From: Paludibacter sp.
GTDB lineage: Bacteria; Bacteroidota; Bacteroidia; Bacteroidales; Paludibacteraceae
Assembly (NCBI GenBank): GCA_028692715.1
Contig: JAQUWU010000004.1
Location: 1 to 64,000, forward strand
Length of the DNA stretch: 64,000 bases
Reading direction: 5' to 3'
The notes beneath the pieces are model-generated. The model was not told where the DNA came from, made no database searches, and saw nothing but the letters and a program-made list of their open reading frames with translations. This document shows positions 10,811-19,737 of the stretch, piece after piece (the first letter of the stretch is position 1; the number at the start of each line of letters is the position of its first letter). Position numbers and translations under genes: made by a program.

Positions 10811-10849
10811 AAAGGTTCAGCGGTATTTTCGAAATATTTCTGAACCTTT
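10811..10849 (+). terminator. Intrinsic terminator after the second susCD pair
   Basis: A perfect 10-bp inverted repeat, AAAGGTTCAG (10811-10820) and CTGAACCTTT (10840-10849), followed by G and a run of six T. It lies 18 nt after the susD stop codon and separates the uptake genes from the downstream glycosidase-like gene. Confidence 0.85.
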
Positions 10850-10918
10850 GTTTTTTAAGTATTTGAATATTTTTATTCCGTTTAAATTAATCTTATGTTT
10901 TTAACATAATAGTTCATT

Positions 10919-13900
10919 ATGAATCAATCCACAAAAATATTATTTACCATTTCTTGTTTATTTATACTATTATTATCAACTGTAGCTCAGGAAGTTGAAG
11001 TAGGAAAAAAAGTGTACGATCCGGAATTGAACCAAATGGTGGAGAAAAATGTCATTTCTACAGAAAGAATATTACGATATACGCCTGATGGTGAAGATTT
11101 TGTGATTGTGAATGGTGATAAAAAATTCAACAGGGCTTTATATGGAACAAATACCGGCTTCAGAGTTGAAACCGGAGATGTACCCGAATTTGCATTATAC
11201 CTGCCTCACATGGGAGGAAATTTGTCATTTTACATTAAACGAAACAAGAAAGGAATTAACCTGAATGATGCAGACCGAATTGAATGTAGGTATCGTGCAG
11301 GGTCAAGAATATATGAAATCACTGACTTATTGCTGGGAAAAGGAAGTATCAAAATTACAGCCTTAGCAATGAGTACTTCCGAAGGAATAATTCTTAAAGT
11401 GGAAACAAAGAACATTCCCTTTAATACTGAATTAAGCTGGCGATTTGGCGGTTGTGCTGACAAACGTTTTAGTCGAGAAGGCGATTTGGGTGTAGATCCG
11501 GCAGATTGTTTTTATCTAAAACCTGAATACTGTAAAGGCAATGAATTCGCCATCAAAAAAAATAATTTTGAAGTTATTTTCGGAGCAAAAAAAGATAAAA
11601 AACTAATCGGTTCATTTCCTGAGAAAAGTAAATTGGAAATGGAGAATTCATTCCCTTTTTTAAAGGGGAAAATGAAAATATGCGGAACTAAAACATATTA
11701 TTTTGCAATAAAAGTTCCTAATAATGAAAATGATATAAAATATTCTGAATTGTCATCCATTTTTCAACTATCAGAAATTGACAGGAAAAAGATTGCTTCA
11801 CAAATAAAAATTATTACGCCTGATGCTTATTTTAATACTTTAGGAAGTACACTCTCAACGGCTGCTGATGGCATTTGGAGTGGTGAAACATGGCTTCATG
11901 GAGCAGTGGGTTGGAGAATGCCTTTAAGCGGTTGGCGGGCTGCTTATACCGGTGATGTATTGGGTTGGCACGATAGAGCACGTAAACATTTTGATGCATA
12001 TGCAGTCTCTCAGGTTACAAATATAGAACCTGTAAGACCACATCCAACTCAGGACTCTGCTTTGCATTTAGCACGAGCCGAGAAAAGCTGGGGAACGCAA
12101 ATGTACAGCAACGGCTATATCTGTCGTAATCCGAACAGAAATGATCAGATGCATCATTACGATATGAATTTATGTTATATCGATGAATTGTTATGGCATC
12201 TCAACTGGACGGGCGATTTGGAGTATGCTAAACGGATTTGGCCGGTGATTGAAAGTAGTCTGGCTTGGGAAAAACGAAACTATGATCCTGATAACGATGG
12301 ACTTTACGATGCTTATTGTTGTATCTGGGCAAGCGATGCACTTTATTACAGTAGTGGAGCAGTAACGCATTCAAGCGCTTACAATTACAGAGCTAACAAA
12401 GTGGCAGCCGAAATTGCCTCGAAAATTGGAATAGATCCTCAACCTTATACCGATGAAGCAAGTAAAATTTACAATGCAATAAATGACCGTCTGTGGTTAA
12501 AAAATAAAGGACATTGGGCTGAATATCAGGATTATCTTGGCGAAAAGAAATTACACGAAAGTGCTGCTGTCTGGACGATTTATCATGCTATCGATTCAGA
12601 AGTGCAAGATGCTTTTCAGGGATATCAGGCAACCCGTTATCTCGATACAAACATACCGCATATTCCCGTTATTGCAAAAGGGTTGATCGACGAAGGTTAC
12701 CAGACAATATCTACTTCGGATTGGATGCCTTATTCTTGGTCGATTAATAATGTAGCATTTGCCGAAGTAATGAATACGGCATTGGCTTACTGGGAAGCGG
12801 GTAGGAGCGAAGCGGGTTTCAAATTGCTCAAAAGTTCCATTTTGGATGGAATGTATATTGGTTCGAGCCCCGGAAATGTAGGTCAGATAAGTTATTACGA
12901 TGCTGCTCGTGGTGAATGTTACCGTGATTTTGGCGATCCGATAGGTGTACTGTCAAGAACATTGGTTCAGGGACTTTATGGAATCACGCCTGATGCTATG
13001 AATGATAAAATGGTAATAAAGCCCGGCTTTCCTCAAAAATGGGAGTATGCATCATTAGAAACACCTGACATTCAATTTTATTTTAAAAGAAAAAATAATA
13101 CTGACAGCTATAAAATAAAACAACATTTTTCTGGAAAATTAAATATTGAATTGCAACTACGTGCTTCTAAACAGGGCATTAAATCGGTTAAACTGAACGG
13201 ACAAAATATTTCATGGGAACTGATTCAACCTTCCATAGAATTCCCAATATTAAGTTTGGAAATTCCCTATTTAGAAGATGCAAATATTGAGATAAATTGG
13301 GACGGGCAAAATTTGGAAAATAAGTTAGACATTCAGCAAGTTATACCAAATTCTGATTGGCATTTTAAAACAATGGCGAAAATTTCAGGCATTTTCGACC
13401 CGCAAAAAGTTCTTGAACAAATTGATACTACTTCCCATTCTATAAATGCTAAAATTACTTCTAAAATCAATGGTTTTAATACATTTTTTGTCGAATTAAA
13501 TCAGGGTGAAATGACTTGGTGGCAACCTGTAAATCTTCAAGTTACAGGAAATGAGGACGACATTCCAAGTTGTACAATCCCTTCAACTGGAGGAATACCA
13601 GAGATGATCAATATTGACAGTTTATTGAATGATTCGGTTACGAATATTTTTAATAATAGATATTTTTCGCCTCGTTCGCCATTTACCACTTTACAGATTC
13701 CGACGCAGGGAATTGGAGAATGGTGTCATCCACTTACAACTGCTTCGATTGATGATAGTGGATTAAGAAAAATAGCTGCTGAGAATAATAATACTTTAAA
13801 TACCGGGTTTGATATTTTTAGAACATCTTCAAAAGGGAGAAATATTGCCTTTACATCTCGTTGGGATAATTTCCCAAGAAAAATTGAAATTCCCTTGAGC

Positions 13901-14311
13901 GGAAAAGCCCGGAAAGCTTCGTTTATGTTAGCCGGAACAACTAACCATATGCAAACCCATTTTGTAAATGGTTTAATCACTGTTGAGTATACTGATGATA
14001 CAAATGATACATTAAAACTTATAAATCCCGAAAACTGGTGTCCCATTGAACAAGATTATTACGAAGATGGATTGGCCTTTAAGATAAATGCAGAGCGTCC
14101 TTATCGGGTGCATCTTAAGTCTGGTTTGCTAAGTAATAATTTGGAAGAAGAATTGAATATCGAGGGAGTATATGGAAGGAAAATTGATGGTGGAGCTGCT
14201 GAACTGCTGGACATGAAACTGGATAAAAACAAGACCTTGCGTAAAATAAGTATTGAAACATCAGCTAACGATGTGATTATCGGTTTAATGTCGCTTACAT
14301 TGGAAAGATAG
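10919..14311 (+). CDS. DUF4450-type six-hairpin glycosidase-like protein
   Basis: A large secreted or periplasmic protein (1130 residues, signal peptide to about 'STVAQ'). Residues about 280-720 resemble the (alpha/alpha)6 toroid of six-hairpin glycosidases: 'GETWLHGAVGWRMPLSGWR', 'WGTQMYSNGYICR', 'YDPDNDGLYDAYCCIWASD', 'SAYNYRANKVAAEIA' and 'DWMPYSWSINNVAFAEVMN'. The N-terminal ~270 residues form a beta-sandwich of the kind that precedes such toroids, and about 350 beta-rich residues follow. I recognise this as the DUF4450 type. Hydrolase activity and substrate are inferred from fold resemblance and from its place beside two susCD pairs. It has its own leader after a terminator, so it may be a separate transcript. 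Confidence 0.75.
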   Translation: MNQSTKILFTISCLFILLLSTVAQEVEVGKKVYDPELNQMVEKNVISTERILRYTPDGEDFVIVNGDKKFNRALYGTNTGFRVETGDVPEFALYLPHMGGNLSFYIKRNKKGINLNDADRIECRYRAGSRIYEITDLLLGKGSIKITALAMSTSEGIILKVETKNIPFNTELSWRFGGCADKRFSREGDLGVDPADCFYLKPEYCKGNEFAIKKNNFEVIFGAKKDKKLIGSFPEKSKLEMENSFPFLKGKMKICGTKTYYFAIKVPNNENDIKYSELSSIFQLSEIDRKKIASQIKIITPDAYFNTLGSTLSTAADGIWSGETWLHGAVGWRMPLSGWRAAYTGDVLGWHDRARKHFDAYAVSQVTNIEPVRPHPTQDSALHLARAEKSWGTQMYSNGYICRNPNRNDQMHHYDMNLCYIDELLWHLNWTGDLEYAKRIWPVIESSLAWEKRNYDPDNDGLYDAYCCIWASDALYYSSGAVTHSSAYNYRANKVAAEIASKIGIDPQPYTDEASKIYNAINDRLWLKNKGHWAEYQDYLGEKKLHESAAVWTIYHAIDSEVQDAFQGYQATRYLDTNIPHIPVIAKGLIDEGYQTISTSDWMPYSWSINNVAFAEVMNTALAYWEAGRSEAGFKLLKSSILDGMYIGSSPGNVGQISYYDAARGECYRDFGDPIGVLSRTLVQGLYGITPDAMNDKMVIKPGFPQKWEYASLETPDIQFYFKRKNNTDSYKIKQHFSGKLNIELQLRASKQGIKSVKLNGQNISWELIQPSIEFPILSLEIPYLEDANIEINWDGQNLENKLDIQQVIPNSDWHFKTMAKISGIFDPQKVLEQIDTTSHSINAKITSKINGFNTFFVELNQGEMTWWQPVNLQVTGNEDDIPSCTIPSTGGIPEMINIDSLLNDSVTNIFNNRYFSPRSPFTTLQIPTQGIGEWCHPLTTASIDDSGLRKIAAENNNTLNTGFDIFRTSSKGRNIAFTSRWDNFPRKIEIPLSGKARKASFMLAGTTNHMQTHFVNGLITVEYTDDTNDTLKLINPENWCPIEQDYYEDGLAFKINAERPYRVHLKSGLLSNNLEEELNIEGVYGRKIDGGAAELLDMKLDKNKTLRKISIETSANDVIIGLMSLTLER

Positions 14312-14413
14312 AAATAAGAGATATTTTATATGTAATGAGAGATTAAATTGCTTCATTTTTTTACCAATAATAATCTTTTGAAATTTAAGAATTCTTCATC
14401 CTATAAATTTATT

Positions 14414-14421
14414 TACCTTTG
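14414..14421 (+). promoter_or_regulatory. Bacteroidota -7 box (TACCTTTG) before the lutA-like gene
   Basis: TACCTTTG matches the TAnnTTTG consensus of the primary sigma factor in this phylum and lies 32 nt before the ATG at 14453. No TTG at the usual 17-24 nt distance is present upstream, so only half the promoter is convincing. Confidence 0.45.
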
Positions 14422-14452
14422 CATTTTACCTTTTACATTCTTCATTTAATTT

Positions 14453-15175
14453 ATGGATATTCAACTTTTTATTCCCTGCTATATCGACCAATTATACCCG
14501 CAAACTGCTTTTAATACCATAAAAGTATTGGAAAAAGCAGGTTGTAAGGTTCATTATAATTCAAATCAAACTTGTTGTGGTCAACCGGCTTTCAATAGTG
14601 GTTATTGGAGCGAAGCAGGAAGTCTTGCCGAAAAGTTCTTGACTGATTTTAGTCCTGAAATGCCTGTTGTATCTCCTTCCGGCTCATGTACGGGTTTTGT
14701 AATCCATCATTATCATAAAATTTTAAAAGATAAACCCGATTTATTAGAAAAACATTTACTACTTAAAAATAAGGTGTTTGAATTGTCCGATTTTTTGGTA
14801 AATGTATTAAAAGTTGAAAATTTAGGTTCGAAATTTCCTCATAAAGTGACTTTTCATGATTCCTGTGCTGCGTTGCGCGAATATGGATTGACAGACGAAG
14901 CCCGTAGATTGCTTGTCAATGTTGAAGGACTTGAACTGATTGAAATGGAAGAAAGTGATACCTGTTGTGGTTTTGGAGGAACTTTTGCGGTAAAAAATAC
15001 TGCTATTTCAACTGCTATGGCGGAGAATAAAGTTCGAAATGCCATAGCTACAGGTGCCAAATATATTGTCAGTACTGAAGCATCATGCCTTATGAATATT
15101 AACGGTTATTGTGCTAAACACAAGCTAGATATAAAGGGAATTCATTTAGCAGATATTTTGGCAAGTGGATTATAG
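14453..15175 (+). CDS. lutA: (Fe-S)-binding LutA/YkgE-family protein
   Basis: A 240-residue protein with two cysteine-rich CCG domains. The first has Cys9 and Cys41-Cys42-Gly43 ('TCCGQPAF'); the second has 'HDSCA' and 'DTCCGFGGTF'. This is the LutA/YkgE layout, an iron-sulfur component of L-lactate oxidation that normally works with LutB and LutC. Neither partner is here: the next gene is convergent and unrelated. It may serve partners encoded elsewhere or have another heterodisulfide-reductase-like role. Family assignment is firm; the lactate role is inferred. Confidence 0.85.
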   Translation: MDIQLFIPCYIDQLYPQTAFNTIKVLEKAGCKVHYNSNQTCCGQPAFNSGYWSEAGSLAEKFLTDFSPEMPVVSPSGSCTGFVIHHYHKILKDKPDLLEKHLLLKNKVFELSDFLVNVLKVENLGSKFPHKVTFHDSCAALREYGLTDEARRLLVNVEGLELIEMEESDTCCGFGGTFAVKNTAISTAMAENKVRNAIATGAKYIVSTEASCLMNINGYCAKHKLDIKGIHLADILASGL

Positions 15176-15201
15176 CAAATGAAAATTAATATGAATACTA
15201 T

Positions 15202-15233
15202 AAAAGCCTGATTTATTTTTGAATCAGGCTTTT
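15202..15233. terminator. Bidirectional terminator between convergent genes
   Basis: AAAAGCCTGATT (15202-15213) pairs perfectly with AATCAGGCTTTT (15222-15233) around an 8-nt loop, with A/T tracts on both sides. It lies between the stops of the lutA-like gene (+) and the stress-protein gene (-), so it can end both transcripts. Confidence 0.85.
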
Positions 15234-15252
15234 AATTAAATTTTAAACTTTT

Positions 15253-16356
15253 TTACACGTGCGAAACCAATAAAGGTATATCAGTCTGTAATACCATTTT
15301 ATAAGCAAGTCCGGGATTAAACAATCGTGCAAATATATTTCTCTTGCGTGTGTTAAATGCAAACACATTTATTTGATGTTTTACTAAATAATCATTTAGT
15401 ATTTCAGGAGAATTCGATTTATTAATGATTTCGTAATTCGTGTTAACTTTTGGATAATGATTAGAGAAATAGGCTTTTATGCCGGATAACATCACTTCGT
15501 CCCATGGTTCATTTTTTTCAGAAGCATGAATAAAATAAATTTCAAGTTTCTCGGATGACAAAAGGGAAATTACTCTATCAATAGCAATTAAATCTTTTTG
15601 GTCGAAATTAGTAAGAAAAGCCACACGTTTTATATCATCAGTTGATTCTAAAGTCATTAGTTCGGGAACTGCAAATACTGGCGAAACACAGGCTTCCATG
15701 ACTTCTGCAGTAACACTACCAATTAATCCGTTCGACAAATTTTTACCATGTGTTCCCATAACCACCAAAATAGGATTGTTTTTCTTGCAATATTCAAGAA
15801 TTTGATCTTCAGGAACGCCTTCTTTTAATTCAAAACTGAAAGGGATATTCGGTAATTCTCCTTTATCAATACGTGCCTGAATAAGATTGGTCATGTTTTC
15901 AACATCTGCATTTGCCAAACTAATTATTCTGCGTAAAAGTTCACTATCACTTATACTGTAGGTACTCAATTCGTTGTTCGACGAAATGGTAAAAGCCGGA
16001 CTAAAATAAACATACAGAAAAACTACTTCGGCACTCAATATATTGGCAAAATGAAAACCGAAATCAGTTACTTTTTTTATTTGTGCCGCAAAGTCAATGG
16101 GAATCAATACTTCGGGTGTTTCAGTATTTCCGTTGGCTGGTTCTGTTTCCCAGGCACTTTCCATTTCTTCAACAATTTTTAGTGCCTGCGGTAAATCACT
16201 TTCTTTAATACGAACTCTTACTCCTACAGCTAATTCCGGATGTTCGAGATTCAGATTGTGAATCACTGTTTCAATTCCGTTTTCATCTAAAACGGTTTTT
16301 ATCATCTGCGCCCTTTGGTAGGTGCGTATGGCAAGGGTTACTAATTTGTCTTCCAT
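15253..16356 (-). CDS. DUF2007-like plus tandem universal stress protein (USP-USP)
   Basis: 367 residues in three parts. Residues 1-70 ('LVTLAIRTYQRAQMIKTVL' through 'RVRIKESDLPQALKIVEEME') look like the DUF2007 putative signal-transducing domain. Two UspA-type domains follow at about 83-225 and 230-367. The first has a nucleotide-binding-like 'VMGTHGKNLSNGLIGSVTAEV' with the GxxG..S/T pattern. The second lacks a clear glycine loop and is probably degenerate. It is monocistronic, since both neighbours point away or converge. It is expected to be cytoplasmic and to sense nucleotide or stress. The N-terminal fusion is unusual. Confidence 0.85.
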   Translation of the reverse strand: MEDKLVTLAIRTYQRAQMIKTVLDENGIETVIHNLNLEHPELAVGVRVRIKESDLPQALKIVEEMESAWETEPANGNTETPEVLIPIDFAAQIKKVTDFGFHFANILSAEVVFLYVYFSPAFTISSNNELSTYSISDSELLRRIISLANADVENMTNLIQARIDKGELPNIPFSFELKEGVPEDQILEYCKKNNPILVVMGTHGKNLSNGLIGSVTAEVMEACVSPVFAVPELMTLESTDDIKRVAFLTNFDQKDLIAIDRVISLLSSEKLEIYFIHASEKNEPWDEVMLSGIKAYFSNHYPKVNTNYEIINKSNSPEILNDYLVKHQINVFAFNTRKRNIFARLFNPGLAYKMVLQTDIPLLVSHV

Positions 16357-16503
16357 AAGGCATTATTTTTTATGGGTTTATATTTCTAAACTAAAAGAAA
16401 TTATCTGAATTCATTGGGCTTTTGACGAGGTAAAGATAATGATATTAACGCATTTGGACCTTCTTTTTTTTAGAAAATTTTAAATGAAACGGAAAAAATA
16501 CCC

Positions 16504-16511
16504 TATATTTG
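16504..16511 (+). promoter_or_regulatory. Possible -7 box (TATATTTG)
   Basis: TATATTTG fits TAnnTTTG and lies 120 nt before the ATG at 16631 in the 274-nt divergent gap. No clear TTG partner is present, so support is weak. Nothing else stands out in this AT-rich gap. Confidence 0.3.
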
Positions 16512-16630
16512 TGTACTTATTAAAATTCGATTCATCCTACTCTTAATCTTATAAATAATAATGTTAGAGTACTGTCTTGAATTATATTGATTAGATATTT
16601 TCAAAATTAATTATACTCTATAGAAATTAG

Positions 16631-17014
16631 ATGAAAGCAATTGTTGTAAAGAGACTTACTATTGGAACACTTATAGCCGTACTTGTGTTCTCTGTTTGGG
16701 TATTTTTCAAATTTTATTTTGTATTTGGCGAAGGCGTAAAGGCCGGTGAGTTAAACTACATTGTGTATAAAGGCTATGTTTTTAAAACCTACGAAGGTAA
16801 AATGATTCAATCTGGAATACGTTCGCAAACAGCCGGCACAATTCAATCGTACGAATTTCCTTTTTCGGTAGTGGATAAAGACGTAGCCGATTCGTTAATG
16901 CGTTGCAGTGGAAAATCGGTAGAATTACACTACAAAGAATATATGGGTGTTTTACCTTGGCGCGGAGTGAATAAATTTGTGGTGGATAAAATTGTCTCAG
17001 TAAAGGAAAAATAA
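16631..17014 (+). CDS. Small membrane-anchored conserved protein, function unknown
   Basis: 127 residues with one N-terminal transmembrane segment (about 9-32, 'LTIGTLIAVLVFSVWVFFKF') and a soluble extracytoplasmic beta-rich domain ('GELNYIVYKGYVFKTYEGKM', 'SIQSYEFPFSV'-like strands, 'VELHYKEYMGVLPWRGV'). I recognise it only as a small conserved Bacteroidales protein upstream of gldE. Some relatives carry a dehydrogenase label that nothing in this sequence supports. Its position before gldE-gldD hints at an envelope role. Confidence 0.7.
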   Translation: MKAIVVKRLTIGTLIAVLVFSVWVFFKFYFVFGEGVKAGELNYIVYKGYVFKTYEGKMIQSGIRSQTAGTIQSYEFPFSVVDKDVADSLMRCSGKSVELHYKEYMGVLPWRGVNKFVVDKIVSVKEK

Positions 17015-17092
17015 CTCAACTGTAAGTTCAATTTCGAATCGTCCATTTTATAATTGTAAATCGTTTAATTCTCTTTACTAAAGAAAAATAAC

Positions 17093-17100
17093 TACTTTTG
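17093..17100 (+). promoter_or_regulatory. -7 box (TACTTTTG) before gldE
   Basis: TACTTTTG matches TAnnTTTG and lies 52 nt before the TTG start of gldE. No ideal -33 TTG is present. It supports a fresh transcription start for gldE-gldD and so also the chosen TTG start. Confidence 0.45.
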
Positions 17101-17152
17101 CAATTAGATTTTATATTATTAATTTGTAAATTTAGTTTTAAAACCCAACTCA

Positions 17153-18490
17153 TTGGAAACCGACGTTTTACATTCATTTTTTGGAGGAATTACTGTTTAT
17201 CCAATATCTATTTCAGTTATTACTTCGTTTGTAATAAGCTTTTTACTTATAGGTGTTTCTGCCCTGATTTCAGCTTCCGAAGTTGCTTTTTTTTCGCTTG
17301 ACCCTCAAATAATGAATGAGCTGGAAGAAAGTGAAGAAAAAAAGGACAAGAGCATTCTTAAAATATTAAAAACTCCTCAACGTTTATTGGCCACCATACT
17401 GATTACTAATAATTTTGTAAATGTGGCCATCATACTTTTATTGACTTTTGTAACTACAAATATTGTTGATTTTACAAATGCTCCATTGTTTGGATTTATA
17501 TTTCAAACCATAATTATTACTTTCATTTTATTGCTTTTTGGCGAAATTATACCAAAGGTTTATGCTACTCAGTTTTCAAAAAAAATTGCTGCATGGACGG
17601 TAGGTTTGTTGTCGGTTCTGGAGAAAGTATTCGGACCGTTTGTAAGTTTACTTGTAAACTCCACATCAATTGTAAACAACAGATTATCAAAGCATAATCG
17701 AGCGAATATTTCAATGGACGAATTGTCCCATGCTTTGGAACTTACTTCAAACAGTATGGATGAAGACACCGAGATTTTGGAAGGTATTATCAAATTTGGA
17801 AACATTCAGGTGGTGGAAATAATGACATCTCGTGTTGATATGGTAGATATGAATCTTAAGTCGAACTATAAACAATTGCTGGACACTATTATAAAATCGG
17901 GATATTCGCGTATTCCGGTTTATTCTGGAACGAGAGACAATATAAAAGGAATATTATACAGCAAAGATTTACTGCCACATCTCGATAAACCGGCTAACTT
18001 CCGTTGGCAAAGTTTGGTTCGTCATGCTTATTTTGTGCCTGAGACCAAAAAAATAGATGATTTGCTGAATGAATTTCAGGAAAGTAAGGTTCATTTGGCA
18101 TTGGTGGTGGATGAATACGGAGGTACTTTGGGACTTGTAACTCTCGAAGATATTATGGAGGAAATTGTTGGTGATATTTCTGATGAATACGATGTGGAAG
18201 AAACCTTATTTACCAAAATTGATAATCATACTTTTATTTTCGAAGCTAAAATTTTATTAAATGACTTTTTCAAAATATCAGAAATTGAAGAAGAAGATTT
18301 TGTAAAGGTAACAGAAGAGGTTGAAACGCTGGCCGGTTTAATTTTAGAACTTAAAGGGGATATACCTGCTAAAAATGAGCAGATTGATTACGGTAGATAT
18401 GTTTTTGAAATTGTGGCGGTGGATAATCGTCGGATAAAGAAAGTGAAATTGCATATCAAAGATGACCCTAATGTATTGGAAGATAATTAA
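17153..18490 (+). CDS. gldE: GldE, CNNM/CorC-type transmembrane CBS protein (gliding/T9SS-associated)
   Basis: 445 residues: a DUF21/CNNM membrane domain with three to four helices (about 15-190; 'LIGVSALISASEVAFFSLDP', 'TILITNNFVNVAIILLLTFV'), a CBS pair (about 215-340; 'EIMTSRVDMV', 'SGYSRIPVYSGTRDNIKGIL', 'LVVDEYGGTLGLVTLEDIMEEIVGDISDE') and a CorC_HlyC domain at the C-terminus. The start is TTG; the next in-frame ATG would remove the first membrane helices. GldE works with GldD in assembling or stabilising the gliding/type IX secretion machinery, and the two genes abut here. These genes also occur in non-gliding Bacteroidales. Confidence 0.92.
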   Translation: METDVLHSFFGGITVYPISISVITSFVISFLLIGVSALISASEVAFFSLDPQIMNELEESEEKKDKSILKILKTPQRLLATILITNNFVNVAIILLLTFVTTNIVDFTNAPLFGFIFQTIIITFILLLFGEIIPKVYATQFSKKIAAWTVGLLSVLEKVFGPFVSLLVNSTSIVNNRLSKHNRANISMDELSHALELTSNSMDEDTEILEGIIKFGNIQVVEIMTSRVDMVDMNLKSNYKQLLDTIIKSGYSRIPVYSGTRDNIKGILYSKDLLPHLDKPANFRWQSLVRHAYFVPETKKIDDLLNEFQESKVHLALVVDEYGGTLGLVTLEDIMEEIVGDISDEYDVEETLFTKIDNHTFIFEAKILLNDFFKISEIEEEDFVKVTEEVETLAGLILELKGDIPAKNEQIDYGRYVFEIVAVDNRRIKKVKLHIKDDPNVLEDN

Positions 18491-18493
18491 TTG

Positions 18494-19078
18494 ATGAAAG
18501 TGAATCAAATTAAAAATATACTAATAGTTCTTATTATAGCAGGCCTTTTATGGTCATGTGGTCAAACGGCAGTTCCACGTCCATATGGATATTTCAGAGT
18601 GGATTTACCAACGCATAGCTACAAGACAATTGATACATTAAATTTGCCATATCAATTTGATTTAGCTGATAATGCACTTCTGATAAACCGGAAGGCAGAA
18701 GGTGAAAAATATTGGGTAGATATTTATTATCCATCGTTAAATGCCAGTATTTATTGTAGTTATAAGCCGGTTAAAGGGAATTTGGTTGAATTGTCGGAGG
18801 ATACACGAAAAATTGTATATAAGCACAGCATTATGGCCGATGGGATTAATGAGAAAGTGTATGATCATCCGCAAAATGATGTTTATGGAATTTTGTACGA
18901 ATTAAAAGGAAATACGGCTTCTTCGCTCCAATTTGTGTTGACTGATAGCACAACCAATTTCTTCAGAGGTGCCTTGTATTTTAATAATGTGCCGAATAAA
19001 GATTCCATTGCACCAATGGCTGAATATATTCGTGAAGATGTCATTCGGTTGATGGAAAGTTTTAAATGGAAAAAATAA
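18494..19078 (+). CDS. gldD: GldD, gliding-motility-type lipoprotein
   Basis: A 194-residue lipoprotein whose lipobox (LLWSC) puts Cys22 at the mature end. It shows GldD hallmarks: 'PRPYGYFRVDLP' just after the cysteine, 'YWVDIYYPSLNASIYCSY', 'HSIMADGINEKVY' and the closing 'FRGALYFNNVPNKDSIAP' segment. ATG at 18494, 3 nt after the gldE stop, is preferred to a TTG one codon earlier. The gldE-gldD pair followed by a phosphopantetheinyl transferase is a recurrent order in the phylum. Confidence 0.93.
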   Translation: MKVNQIKNILIVLIIAGLLWSCGQTAVPRPYGYFRVDLPTHSYKTIDTLNLPYQFDLADNALLINRKAEGEKYWVDIYYPSLNASIYCSYKPVKGNLVELSEDTRKIVYKHSIMADGINEKVYDHPQNDVYGILYELKGNTASSLQFVLTDSTTNFFRGALYFNNVPNKDSIAPMAEYIREDVIRLMESFKWKK

Positions 19079-19090
19079 AAATGGAGATTC

Positions 19091-19723
19091 ATGATCGATG
19101 AAAATATTATTTACAATATTTCGGAAAAAGGAGCTAAATTATTAGTTTATGAGTTGACTGAAACAGTAGATATTTTGCTTGATAATATGAATTTATCCGA
19201 TGATGAGAAAGAACATTTTGAAAAAATAGCTTCAGAAAAAAGAAGACTGGAGTATTTAGGAATCCGAATGTGTTTTCAAAAATTACTGGGGAGAAAGGTT
19301 GAAATCAAAAACGAGGATGAAGGGAAACCATATTTGATAGATAATTCGTTTGAAATAAGTATTTCACACAGCAAAAAATGGTTGGCAGTAATAGCTCATC
19401 CAATGCAAAAAGTTGGAATTGATATTGAAGGTAGAACCGACAAAATAAATAAGATATATAAACGTTTTTTGAGCGATACTGAGCAAAAAGAATTATCAAA
19501 CGGTGAGAATCAATCCCAACTGGAACTTGCATGGTCGGCAAAAGAAGCTTTGTATAAAATTATTGGAAATAGTGCCGTTGATTTTTCGAATCATTTAAGA
19601 ATTTTTCCTTTTGAAACAAAAACGGAAGGGAGAATATCGGCAGAGCATTTAGAAACCGGAACAAAATATAAACTTTCATATATTCAGACTGATAAGTTTA
19701 GTCTGGTATATTGTATTTCTTGA
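19091..19723 (+). CDS. 4'-phosphopantetheinyl transferase (Sfp/AcpT superfamily)
   Basis: 210 residues with the superfamily motifs: 'FEISISHSKKWLAVIAHP' (the xxSxSHS box), 'VGIDIEGRTDKI' (magnesium-binding GxDxE) and 'LAWSAKEALYKIIG' (WxxKEA). It transfers phosphopantetheine from CoA to a carrier-protein serine. Whether it acts on fatty-acid ACP or on a secondary-metabolite carrier is not visible, and no carrier-protein gene is nearby. It starts 12 nt after gldD and is probably in the same transcript. Confidence 0.92.
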   Translation: MIDENIIYNISEKGAKLLVYELTETVDILLDNMNLSDDEKEHFEKIASEKRRLEYLGIRMCFQKLLGRKVEIKNEDEGKPYLIDNSFEISISHSKKWLAVIAHPMQKVGIDIEGRTDKINKIYKRFLSDTEQKELSNGENQSQLELAWSAKEALYKIIGNSAVDFSNHLRIFPFETKTEGRISAEHLETGTKYKLSYIQTDKFSLVYCIS

Positions 19724-19737
19724 AACAGCTAAACAGA

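Noticed and set aside
18491-18493. TTG as start of gldD
   Set aside because: ATG follows as the next codon, and conserved sequence and the signal peptide fit ATG equally well.
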